Part shown: in pieces, positions 9,243 to 15,800 of the stretch
Numbering within the stretch: position 1 is the first letter of the stretch
How the letters are laid out: each line of letters begins with the position of its first letter
NCBI GenBank assembly: GCA_003697065.1
Contig: RFFY01000229.1
Location: 1-16,846 of the forward strand
DNA from: Actinomyces sp.
GTDB taxonomy: Bacteria; Actinomycetota; Acidimicrobiia; Acidimicrobiales; Aldehydirespiratoraceae
Length of the DNA: 16,846 nt
Direction of reading: 5' to 3'
Made by a program: the position numbers and the translations under genes
Notes under the pieces: model-generated
What the model was told of the DNA's origin: nothing
Seen by the model: the letters and a program-made list of their open reading frames with translations, nothing else
Databases searched by the model: none

Positions 9243-9584
9243 TCAGAACTCGCCGTACTCGACGGGATCGGCGCCGAAGAACTCCCGCGTGAAGGCCACG
9301 GCGTCGGCGGCAGAGAAGGGCTTGCAGGTGTAGATGTCGACGCTGAAGAAGAGGCGGGGCCGCTCCCAGGCGTAGAAGTGGGCACCCGAGGTCTCCCAGT
9401 GGATCCACCCCGCCCAGCCGAAGCGGCTCGAGAGGTTGGTGACGGGGTCGACGAGGGCCGTCATGTCCAGCACCTCGGACAACTTGGCGAGATAGTCCCG
9501 GATCTGGGTGTCGGTGATGGGGGCCTCGGGCACCCCCTCGATCACCAGACGCTGCCGGTGGATCTCCGGAGCCAGGTCGCGCAT
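9243..9584 (-). CDS. Small S-adenosylmethionine decarboxylase-like (SpeD-fold) protein
   Basis: A 113-residue protein resembling prokaryotic AdoMet decarboxylases, which self-cleave to a pyruvoyl enzyme. The core WETSGAHFYAWE (63-74) plus FFSVDIYTCKPF (79-90) matches the SpeD pattern SHxxIHTWPE...AAVDxFTCG. S66 falls where the pyruvoyl-forming serine is expected, C87 matches the catalytic cysteine and D83 the conserved acid. The residue before S66 is Thr rather than Glu, and the processing histidine position is Tyr71, so it is clearly divergent. No spermidine synthase is near. It may be an active or neofunctionalised decarboxylase (some SpeD homologues act on ornithine or arginine) or a non-catalytic homologue. 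The ATG at 9584 has AAAGG with six-base spacing. It is the first gene of the minus-strand run and pairs with the GNAT-like gene. Confidence 0.62.
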   Translation of the reverse strand: MRDLAPEIHRQRLVIEGVPEAPITDTQIRDYLAKLSEVLDMTALVDPVTNLSSRFGWAGWIHWETSGAHFYAWERPRLFFSVDIYTCKPFSAADAVAFTREFFGADPVEYGEF

Positions 9585-9617
9585 CGCCAGCCTTTCCCTC
9601 CTCGCCCGCGGGCCGAC

Positions 9618-9623
9618 AGCATA
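9618..9623 (-). promoter_or_regulatory. Candidate -10 element for the SpeD-like/GNAT-like operon
   Basis: TATGCT on the minus strand, with a weak TTTCGT at 9647-9642 as possible -35 (18-nt spacer). A transcript would start near 9611 and carry the SpeD-like ribosome site in a leader of about 27 nt. The -35 falls inside the hairpin of the opposite leader. Confidence 0.4.
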
Positions 9624-9632
9624 GGGGGGACC

Positions 9633-9720
9633 CCACCCGGGACGAAAGTCCTGGGTGGTGATCGCGCCACGGGGCGTGCCCGACGGCTGGGGTTCGCTCA
9701 GCTTTCCGGGGCCCGTGCCG
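9633..9720 (+). promoter_or_regulatory. Structured leader of the cyclic-di-GMP gene (candidate cis-acting RNA)
   Basis: Positions 9633-9658 form a perfect 11-bp hairpin, CCACCCGGGAC / GTCCTGGGTGG with one G-U pair and a GAAA tetraloop at 9644-9647. A second hairpin pairs GGCTGGG (9685-9691) with CTCAGCT (9697-9703). CACGGG (9668-9673) can pair with CCCGTG (9712-9717) to enclose it. Together they make a compact three-helix fold ending just before ATG 9721. Its GNRA-capped stem and CCGATGG end recall the c-di-GMP-I (GEMM) riboswitch, but I do not find that riboswitch's internal GGACGCAAAGCC-type core. It is therefore an unassigned structure. It could also be an artefact of high GC. Confidence 0.35.
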
Positions 9721-12700
9721 ATGGCTCAGGCGATGGGAGTGCCACGCCCCCTGTCCTGGCTCCTGCTCGCCACCCTGCCGGTGGTGGTGTACGTCGCGCC
9801 CACCGCGGTCGGCGATCTCCTCGTCTTCGGTCTCGGCCTGGCCTCGGTGGTCCTCGTCCCCCTGCGGCTCCGCACCCTGGCGCGTGGTGCCCGCCCCTTC
9901 TGGTACGCCTACGCGGGCTCGGTCCTGCTGTTCGCCTCGGCCGTCGTGCGGGCCATCCACGCCGCTGTCGACCACGCCGCTTTTCCCTTCCCCAGTCCCG
10001 CCGACGCCTTCGCCCTGACCGGGTACCTGCTCGTGTTGGGTGGCCTGCTCTCGCTGGCCCGGGCCCGGCGCTCCTTCGGTGGGCAAGGCGACGTCCTCGA
10101 CGTCGTCCTTCTCGCCGCCGCCCTCGCCGGTCCCTTCTGGGTCGGCATCCTCGACACCTACTTCGCCGATCCCGCCTACAGCCTGCTGCACCGCGGCCTG
10201 ACCGGCGCTTACGCCGTGACCGAGGTGGCCTTCGTCGCCGTCATCCTCCGCCTCGCCGCCGGTCCGGGCGTCCGCTGCCGCTCCTACTGGTACCTGGCCA
10301 TCACCGTGGTGGCCGTCACCGTCCTCGACGCGGTCGCCATCCTGGACACGGTGGGTCGGCCCGGTGGCGGGCTCATCACCCCTCTCGGTGCCCTCGTGGC
10401 GGCGAGCTTCATCGCCGCCGTCGCCCAGGACGACCTCGAACGCCTGACCGAACGACCCCCCGCCTCGGACCCCTCCCTCACGCGGACCCGCATGGCCTCC
10501 CTCGGGCTCACCCTGGCCATGATCCCCACCCTTCTCGTCGTCCGCATGCTGGCCAACCACGAGGGCGGTCTCGGCTTCGTCGTCGCCTTCGTCGCCCTGC
10601 TCTCGCTCCTGGTGCTCATCCGCATCGTCGGCCTGCTCCGGGCCCGTGACCGCATCGGCGCCCTCGACATCACCTTGCGCGAGGTGGGTCGCGAACTCAT
10701 CGCCGCGTCGAACGTCGACGAGTGCGCCCGCATCCTCGCCCGCACGCTGGGGGAGGTCATCGGGCCCCAGAGCCGCTTCGTGGCGGTGCTGCACGCCAGT
10801 GACGAGATCAGCTGGATCGTCGACGGCACCCGACCTCCCTTCGAGCCGGCGAGCACGGCGGTGTCCTCCTGCGACGCCCCCGGCTCCCTCACCGAGATCC
10901 GCAGCCTTCTCGGGCCCGTGGCCGACGAAGGCGCCCTCAGCTCGGTGGTCCTCGGCAATCACGGCAGCAGCGGCGCCATCGTCGTCGATCCCGGCCGCCC
11001 CCTGGAGAACGCCCAGCAGCTCGCCCTGCAGACCATGGGCGCCCAGCTGGCCATGGCCCTGTCGGCCATCGAACTGCGCGAGATCGACTTCCGGCGCCGC
11101 AGCGCCCGTCGCCTCGCCGCCCTCGTCGAGCAGTCCGCCGACGTCGCCCTCGTCCTCGACGAGGACCAGCACGTGACCTTCGCCTCCCCGAACGCCCAGC
11201 GCGTCCTCGACCGTTCCGACCGGGACCTCGTCGGTCGAGGGGTCGACGACCTGTTCCATCCCGGCGACCGCGACGCCGTCCGCGACCTCGTCGGCGAGGC
11301 CGCCCGCTCCGGGATCTCACCCCGCCTGGTCGAGGCCCGCATAGACCTCCCCCACGGGGGCGAGCGCTGGTTCGCCCTCACCGCCCGCGACTTCCGCCAC
11401 GACCCCGAGGTGGGCGGGATCGTCCTCACCGCCCGCGACATCACCGAGGAACGCACCGCCAAGCTCGCCCTCGAGCGCTCCGAACGCTGGTTCCGGGGCC
11501 TGGTGCAGCACTCCAGCGACGTCATCGCCGTCCTCGACGACGACGGCGTCTTCAACTACGTGAGCCCCGCCGTCGAGACCCTCCTGGCCCGGTCACCGGA
11601 GTCCCTCCAGGGCCACAGCGTCTTCGAGCTGCTCACCGACGACCAGATCGACCTCCTCCTCGACGTCCGGCGCGAGCTCGCCCACAGCCGCGGGGTGGCG
11701 CCCCGCACCGTCGAGGTCCGCCTACGACGGGCCGACGGTGCCGAGAGGGTCGTCGAGGTGACCCTCACCGACCGCCGTCCCGATCCGGGGATCGGCGGCA
11801 TCGTGTTGAACATCCGCGACGTGACCGACCGCAAGCGGCTCGAGGAGGACCTCCGCCACCGCATGGAGCGCGACACCCTCACGGCTCTGCACAGCCGTCA
11901 CGCCTTCGTCGAGATGGCCGAGCGGGCCCTCGCCCACGCCGGACGCACCCGGTGCGGGATGCTCTTCATCGACCTCGACGACTTCAAGCGGGTCAACGAC
12001 ACCCTCGGCCACGAGGCGGGCGACCTCATCCTCGTCCAGGTCGCCGAACGCATCCGGGAGAAGCTGCGCCTCGCCGACGGGGCCGCACGCTTCAGCGGTG
12101 ACGAGTTCGCCATCCTCCTCACCGACGTCTACGGCGACGGTGACATGGTCGTCGTCGCCGAGCGCGTCCTGGAGGAACTGGCCCGCCCCTTCCAGGTCGG
12201 AGGCGAGGAGATCCGGCTCACCGCCAGCATCGGCATCGCCGACGACACCGACGCCGCGACCGCCGCCGACCTCCTGCGCGCCGCCGATGTCGCCATGTAC
12301 CGCGCCAAGTCGGAGGGCAAGGGGCGTTGGGCCCGCTACAGCCCCGAGATGACCGCCCGCACCGCCCGCACCTTCGAGATCGCCAACGCCCTCGGGGCCG
12401 CCCTCGAGAAGAACGAACTCACCGCCTACTTCCAGCCCATCGTCGACCTGGCGACGGGTCGGACGGTCGGCGCCGAGGCCCTGGTGCGCTGGATCCACCC
12501 CCGCAAGGGCGTCATCAGCCCCGTCGACTTCATCCCCGTGGCCGAGTCGAACGGCATGATCGTCCCCCTCGGCCGCCAGATCACCCGCCTGGCGACCGAG
12601 CAGGCCGCCGCCTGGCGACGCTCGGGCCACGACGTCTACGTGTCGATCAACCTCTCCCCCGTGCAGCTCCGCACCCCCGGGGAGGTCGAACGACTCCTCG

Positions 12701-13158
12701 ACCTCGTCGACGAGACGGGCCTGCCCCGCGAGGCGGTGGTGTTCGAACTGACCGAGACCGCCCTCATCGACGACCGCGCCGTGGTCGAAAGCGCAGTGGC
12801 GGCCCTCCGTCGCGCCGGCACCAGGGTCGCCATCGACGACTTCGGCACCGGCTACGCCAACCTCTCCTACGTCCAGGACTTTCCCGCCGACATCCTCAAG
12901 ATCGACCGGGCCTTCGTGACCCGTCTCGGGGAGGGCGACGACACCCTGGTACGCACCATGCTCGACATGGCCCGGGCCATCGGTGCCCGCACCGTCGCCG
13001 AAGGGGTCGAGACCAACGAGGAGTTCCGCCACCTGCGCCGTCTGGGCTGCCCCTACGGGCAGGGCTACTTCTTCGCCCGCCCCCGTCCCGGTCCCGAGGT
13101 CACCGAGGCCCTCGACCGCGAGCGCGCCGAGGGGTCCTTCGCCGCCCACCGGCGCTGA
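9721..13158 (+). CDS. Membrane GAF-PAS-PAS-GGDEF-EAL cyclic-di-GMP synthase/phosphodiesterase
   Basis: A 1145-residue protein that makes and/or breaks cyclic di-GMP. About ten hydrophobic segments occupy residues 9-310 and form an unnamed membrane sensor. They are followed by a GAF-like region (about 319-460), two PAS domains (about 461-580 and 592-710), GGDEF (about 715-880) and EAL (about 885-1135). The GGDEF loop reads SGDEF (792-796). The inhibitory I-site RxxD (R783-D786) is correctly spaced, and LDDFKRVNDTLGH is intact. The EAL domain keeps E919-A-L, INLSP, FELTET, DDFGTGYANL, KIDRAFV, VAEGVE and GQGYFF, so phosphodiesterase activity is likely. I prefer the ATG at 9721. An in-frame GTG at 9655 would add 22 residues but lies inside the leader hairpin. 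The gene is divergent from the SpeD-like operon and followed by a candidate terminator. Confidence 0.93.
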   Translation: MAQAMGVPRPLSWLLLATLPVVVYVAPTAVGDLLVFGLGLASVVLVPLRLRTLARGARPFWYAYAGSVLLFASAVVRAIHAAVDHAAFPFPSPADAFALTGYLLVLGGLLSLARARRSFGGQGDVLDVVLLAAALAGPFWVGILDTYFADPAYSLLHRGLTGAYAVTEVAFVAVILRLAAGPGVRCRSYWYLAITVVAVTVLDAVAILDTVGRPGGGLITPLGALVAASFIAAVAQDDLERLTERPPASDPSLTRTRMASLGLTLAMIPTLLVVRMLANHEGGLGFVVAFVALLSLLVLIRIVGLLRARDRIGALDITLREVGRELIAASNVDECARILARTLGEVIGPQSRFVAVLHASDEISWIVDGTRPPFEPASTAVSSCDAPGSLTEIRSLLGPVADEGALSSVVLGNHGSSGAIVVDPGRPLENAQQLALQTMGAQLAMALSAIELREIDFRRRSARRLAALVEQSADVALVLDEDQHVTFASPNAQRVLDRSDRDLVGRGVDDLFHPGDRDAVRDLVGEAARSGISPRLVEARIDLPHGGERWFALTARDFRHDPEVGGIVLTARDITEERTAKLALERSERWFRGLVQHSSDVIAVLDDDGVFNYVSPAVETLLARSPESLQGHSVFELLTDDQIDLLLDVRRELAHSRGVAPRTVEVRLRRADGAERVVEVTLTDRRPDPGIGGIVLNIRDVTDRKRLEEDLRHRMERDTLTALHSRHAFVEMAERALAHAGRTRCGMLFIDLDDFKRVNDTLGHEAGDLILVQVAERIREKLRLADGAARFSGDEFAILLTDVYGDGDMVVVAERVLEELARPFQVGGEEIRLTASIGIADDTDAATAADLLRAADVAMYRAKSEGKGRWARYSPEMTARTARTFEIANALGAALEKNELTAYFQPIVDLATGRTVGAEALVRWIHPRKGVISPVDFIPVAESNGMIVPLGRQITRLATEQAAAWRRSGHDVYVSINLSPVQLRTPGEVERLLDLVDETGLPREAVVFELTETALIDDRAVVESAVAALRRAGTRVAIDDFGTGYANLSYVQDFPADILKIDRAFVTRLGEGDDTLVRTMLDMARAIGARTVAEGVETNEEFRHLRRLGCPYGQGYFFARPRPGPEVTEALDRERAEGSFAAHRR

Positions 13159-13168
13159 CCGGCGCTGA
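13149..13168 (+). repeat. Tandem 10-bp duplication over the stop codon
   Basis: CCGGCGCTGA occurs twice back to back (13149-13158 and 13159-13168), followed by a partial third copy, CCGGCGG. The first copy holds the stop codon of the GGDEF-EAL gene and the second repeats it outside the frame. Confidence 0.75.
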
Positions 13169-13187
13169 CCGGCGGAGGCGCTCCCGG

Positions 13188-13221
13188 CGGGTCACCCCGA
13201 CGGGCACCGCCCCGTGACCCG
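13188..13221 (+). terminator. Stem-loop downstream of the GGDEF-EAL gene
   Basis: CGGGTCAC (13188-13195) and GTGACCCG (13214-13221) form a perfect 8-bp stem. The 18-nt loop contains an inner GGGC/GCCC stem (13202-13205 and 13209-13212). It lies 30 nt after the stop. There is no T-tract, so function as a terminator is a candidate only. Confidence 0.4.
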
Positions 13222-13253
13222 ACCCCGGGTACGCGCCGTCACGGGTGGTCTGG

Positions 13254-13259
13254 CAGGCT
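13254..13259 (+). promoter_or_regulatory. Possible -10 element for leaderless expression of the hydratase-fold gene
   Basis: CAGGCT, one base from TAGGCT, ends six bases before ATG 13266. That is the spacing expected for leaderless mRNAs, which are common in actinobacteria. No ribosome site is visible before this ATG, which fits. Confidence 0.3.
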
Positions 13260-13265
13260 GCCGCC

Positions 13266-14039
13266 ATGGCCGCCATCACCATCCGGGTCGCCGACGGGGT
13301 CGGCACCCTCGTGATCGACAACCCCGAGCGGCGCAACGCCATGACGGTCGAGATGTACGAAGCCGTCCCCCCGGCCGTGAACGCCCTCGTCGCCGAACAC
13401 GGGGTCCGGTGCATCGTCGTGCGAGGGGCGGGCAGCGACGCCTTCGGCGCCGGGTCCGACGTGGCCGAATTCCCCCGACGGCGCCTCCACGACGGGGGAG
13501 CCGCCTACGAGTCGGCCGAGCACGCCGCCTGGCACGCTCTCGCCTCCAGTCCCGTCCCCGTTCTGGCCGCCATCCACGGCGCCTGCATGGGCGGAGGTGT
13601 GGCCGTCGCCGTGCACTGCGATGTTCGCTACGCCGCCGACGACGCCGTCTTCGCCGTTCCCCCGGCGCGCCTCGGCCTCGCCTACCCGCCCGCCGCCGTC
13701 GCCCGCCTCGCCGACCTGGTCGGCCCCGGCACCGCCAAGCGCCTCCTGTTCACCGCCGCCCGCCTCGACGCCCACGAGGCCGCCGCCGTCGGACTGGTCG
13801 ACGTGGTGGTCGCCAAGAGCGAGCTCGACGACCTGGTGGCCGCCGAGGCCCGCCGCATCGCCCGCCTCGCCCCCCTCTCGGTCGCCGCCGCCAAGCTCGC
13901 CGTCGACACCCACCTCGGCTACCGCGACGACCGGGGCGAACTCGCCGCCCTCGTCCGCCGCTGCTACGACAGTGACGACCTGCGCGAAGGGATCGCCGCC
14001 TTCCTCGAGAAGCGGCGACCCCGCTTCGCCGGTCGTTGA
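13266..14039 (+). CDS. Enoyl-CoA hydratase/isomerase-fold protein lacking catalytic glutamates
   Basis: A 257-residue crotonase-fold protein. Family marks are GTLVIDNPERRNAMT (first oxyanion strand), GAGSDAFGAGSDVAEF, and the second oxyanion loop HGACMGGGVAVAVHCDVRYA. These are followed by RLGLAYPPAAVARLADLVG and RLDAHEAAAVGLVDVVV. By alignment to rat mitochondrial enoyl-CoA hydratase, Glu144 (in GGGCELA) becomes A113 and Glu164 (in QPEILLG) becomes P133. Both acid/base residues of the hydratase are therefore absent. The protein probably binds an acyl-CoA but catalyses something else, or nothing. The ATG at 13266 is preferred over a GTG at 13245 because conserved sequence starts right after it and a leaderless -10-like box precedes it. 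The hydrolase gene follows almost immediately. Confidence 0.85.
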   Translation: MAAITIRVADGVGTLVIDNPERRNAMTVEMYEAVPPAVNALVAEHGVRCIVVRGAGSDAFGAGSDVAEFPRRRLHDGGAAYESAEHAAWHALASSPVPVLAAIHGACMGGGVAVAVHCDVRYAADDAVFAVPPARLGLAYPPAAVARLADLVGPGTAKRLLFTAARLDAHEAAAVGLVDVVVAKSELDDLVAAEARRIARLAPLSVAAAKLAVDTHLGYRDDRGELAALVRRCYDSDDLREGIAAFLEKRRPRFAGR

Positions 14040-14061
14040 CCCCGACGTCCGCCACGCGCCC

Positions 14062-14066
14062 GAGGA
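14062..14066 (+). promoter_or_regulatory. Ribosome binding site deciding the GTG start at 14072
   Basis: GAGGA five bases before GTG 14072 supports that start over a TTG at 14036 that overlaps the previous stop codon and has no clear ribosome site. Confidence 0.6.
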
Positions 14067-14071
14067 TCCCC

Positions 14072-14749
14072 GTGACCGACATCCCCGCACCCCTCCACGT
14101 GACCCGCCGCGGGCACGGACCGCGTCTCGTGTTCGTCCACGGTCTCGACTCCGACGCCGGTGTGTGGGATCCCCTCGTCGAGCGTCTGGCCGACGGCCAC
14201 GAGTGCGTGACCGTCGACCTTCCCGGTCACGGCCGGGCGCCGTTGGCCGACGACCCGCGGGGCTACGAGCGGGATCCCATCGTCGCCGCCCTCGCCGACG
14301 TGATCCGCGACGGGACCCGCCCCCGCGTTCTCGTCGGCCACTCCCTGGGCGGCTACCTGGGCCTGGCCCTCGCCATCGCGCGCCCCGACGCCGTCGACGG
14401 TCTCGTGTGCGTCGCCACCGGCCCGGGGTTCCGCGACCCGGCCAGTCGCGAGCGCTGGAACGAGAGGGTCCGCGAGCAGGCGCCGTCGATGTCGATACCC
14501 GACGAGGCGGCCGCCGTCGGGCTGCACGCCGACTCCTTCGTCATCGACCACCTCGGCGACATCGGGGTGCCCGTGCTGGCGATCGTGGGCTCCGACGACC
14601 GTGCGTACCTCGGCGCCAACGACTATCTCGAGCGCAAGGTCCCCGACATCCGGCGCCTGACCGTGGAGGGAGGCCGTCACTATGTGATGCGGACCCACCC
14701 CGAGCTCCTCGCCGACGCCATCGCCTCCTTCGTCACCGAGATCTCCTGA
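14072..14749 (+). CDS. Alpha/beta hydrolase
   Basis: A 225-residue alpha/beta hydrolase-fold protein. The oxyanion motif is LVFVHGLDSDAGVW (H23-G24), and the second conserved strand is VTVDLPGHGRAP. The nucleophile elbow is VGHSLGG with S91. The likely acid is D175 in AIVGSDDRAY and the catalytic histidine H203 in GGRHYVMRTHPE, so the triad is complete. There is no signal peptide, so it should be cytoplasmic. The cap between residues 115 and 160 is short. The substrate is unknown; esterase, lactonase or thioesterase activity are all possible. It follows the hydratase-fold gene by 32 nt and probably shares its transcript, which makes an acyl-ester or acyl-CoA-derived substrate attractive. Confidence 0.87.
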   Translation: MTDIPAPLHVTRRGHGPRLVFVHGLDSDAGVWDPLVERLADGHECVTVDLPGHGRAPLADDPRGYERDPIVAALADVIRDGTRPRVLVGHSLGGYLGLALAIARPDAVDGLVCVATGPGFRDPASRERWNERVREQAPSMSIPDEAAAVGLHADSFVIDHLGDIGVPVLAIVGSDDRAYLGANDYLERKVPDIRRLTVEGGRHYVMRTHPELLADAIASFVTEIS

Positions 14750-14773
14750 GCACCGGCGACCCGGCCCGCCCGC

Positions 14774-14793
14774 GGCCGGCACCCGAGCCGGTC
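14774..14793. terminator. Hairpin between convergent genes
   Basis: GGCCGGC (14774-14780) pairs with GCCGGTC (14787-14793), including one G-U pair, over a six-base loop. It sits in the 48-nt gap between the convergent hydrolase and PLP-fold genes and could serve both directions. No T-tract. Confidence 0.35.
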
Positions 14794-14797
14794 CCGG

Positions 14798-15745
14798 TCA
14801 GCCGATGGCCCGGCTGGTGACGAGGACCACCACCCGTGATCCGCGCAGGGAGGCGGAGGTGGCCGCCACCGCCGCCAGAGCAGCAGCGCCACCGGGTGAG
14901 ACCCGGAGCCCCTCGTGGCGGGCCAGGGCGTCGACGGCCCAGCGGATCCGGTCGTCGTCGACGCTGACGGTGTCGTCGACGGCATCGGCCAGGGGCGAGA
15001 TGATCGGTGCCAGGGGCCGCCGGACGGCCAGGGAGGCGGCGACGGTCGAGACGACCTCGGTCGTGACGAGGCGCCGCTCGCGGACCGAACGCACCATCGC
15101 CGGCGCCCCGTGGGCCCCCACCCCCACCACGCGGACCCGGGTGAGGCGGGTGTGCAGCCACTGGCCCACACCGAGGGCCAGGGTCCCCGCCCCCAGGGGC
15201 ACGAACACGGCGTCGGGCAGGGGATCGAGATGCTCGAGCTCGGCGGCCACCGTCGCCGAACCCTCGACGAGTTCGACGTCGCGCCCGTCCTCGACGAAGT
15301 CGGCGTCGGTCACGGCCGCGTAGCGACGGGCCTCGTCGACGGCGTGGTCGGGGTCGCGGCCCTCGAGGTGCACCGTCGTGCCGGCGTGGCGCAGGGCGTC
15401 GACCTTGGCCGGGTCGGCGTCGAGGGGTCCGAACACCTCGACGTCGACGCCATGGGAGCGACCCACCCCCGCCATCGCCACCCCGAAGTCGTCGACAGGG
15501 GCGCACACCAGACGATGGGGTCGGGGCCGGTTCCGGAACCACCAGTCGGCGGCGCGTCCCGCCACCGACCCCACGGGGTTGACGGTCTCGACCTTCAAGA
15601 CGAGGTCGACACCGAGGAGATGACTCAGGGCGTCGGAGCGGTACTGGGGGGTCCGGATGTAGGGGCGGGCGATGGTGCCGGCTGCCGCCACCACCCGCTC
15701 GATCGACAGTTCCACCTCAGCCTCCGTGCCGACCGGGCCCGACAC
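14798..15745 (-). CDS. Fold-type II PLP-enzyme homologue (threonine dehydratase-like) without the PLP lysine
   Basis: A 315-residue protein with the layout of threonine dehydratase/serine racemase relatives. RTPQYRSDALSHLLGVDLVLKVET leads into the place where the family has GSFKxRGA. Here it reads NPVGSVAGRAADWW, so the PLP Schiff-base lysine position is A62. Later marks are LVEGSATVAAEL, a degenerate phosphate loop VPLGAGTLALGVGQW in place of GGGGLxxG, and LRVSPGGAAALAAV near the C terminus. The usual serine or cysteine contacting the pyridine nitrogen is not obvious. It is likely a pseudoenzyme, or uses a different chemistry. The GTG start at 15745 has a strong AAGGAG site, so it is expressed as an intact gene and not a decayed one. 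It is divergent from the sulfurtransferase gene. Confidence 0.8.
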   Translation of the reverse strand: MSGPVGTEAEVELSIERVVAAAGTIARPYIRTPQYRSDALSHLLGVDLVLKVETVNPVGSVAGRAADWWFRNRPRPHRLVCAPVDDFGVAMAGVGRSHGVDVEVFGPLDADPAKVDALRHAGTTVHLEGRDPDHAVDEARRYAAVTDADFVEDGRDVELVEGSATVAAELEHLDPLPDAVFVPLGAGTLALGVGQWLHTRLTRVRVVGVGAHGAPAMVRSVRERRLVTTEVVSTVAASLAVRRPLAPIISPLADAVDDTVSVDDDRIRWAVDALARHEGLRVSPGGAAALAAVAATSASLRGSRVVVLVTSRAIG

Positions 15746-15769
15746 CCCGTCTCCTTCCGGTCGGCGGCG

Positions 15770-15779
15770 AGACTAGTTT
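15770..15779. promoter_or_regulatory. Candidate symmetric divergent -10 element
   Basis: AGACTAGTTT in the 55-nt divergent gap gives TAGTCT on the minus strand (15775-15770) and TAGTTT on the plus strand (15774-15779), sharing the central TA. Each transcript would start about 15-20 nt before its gene and still carry that gene's strong ribosome site. Confidence 0.4.
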
Positions 15780-15800
15780 GGCAGTGACGAGGAGGTCGCC

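Noticed and set aside
9655..9720. N-terminal extension of the cyclic-di-GMP protein from GTG 9655
   Set aside because: The GTG lies in the 3' arm of the 11-bp hairpin, no good ribosome site precedes it, and the 22 extra residues look non-conserved. The evidence is not decisive, so it remains an alternative.
8902..11259. Very long minus-strand open frame (785 codons) across the acyltransferase, the SpeD-like gene and the start of the cyclic-di-GMP gene
   Set aside because: It is rich in Gly, Glu, Asp, Arg and Val, typical of the antisense of GC-rich genes, and it runs through genes with clear homology in other frames.
11722..13149. Long minus-strand open frame opposite the GGDEF and EAL domains
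   Set aside because: It is an antisense shadow: low-complexity Gly/Asp/Val/Glu composition, while the plus strand encodes complete conserved domains.
12327..13217. Arg/Pro/His-rich plus-strand frame within the EAL region
   Set aside because: It is a +1/+2 frame shadow of the EAL coding sequence, with composition typical of a shifted GC-rich frame.
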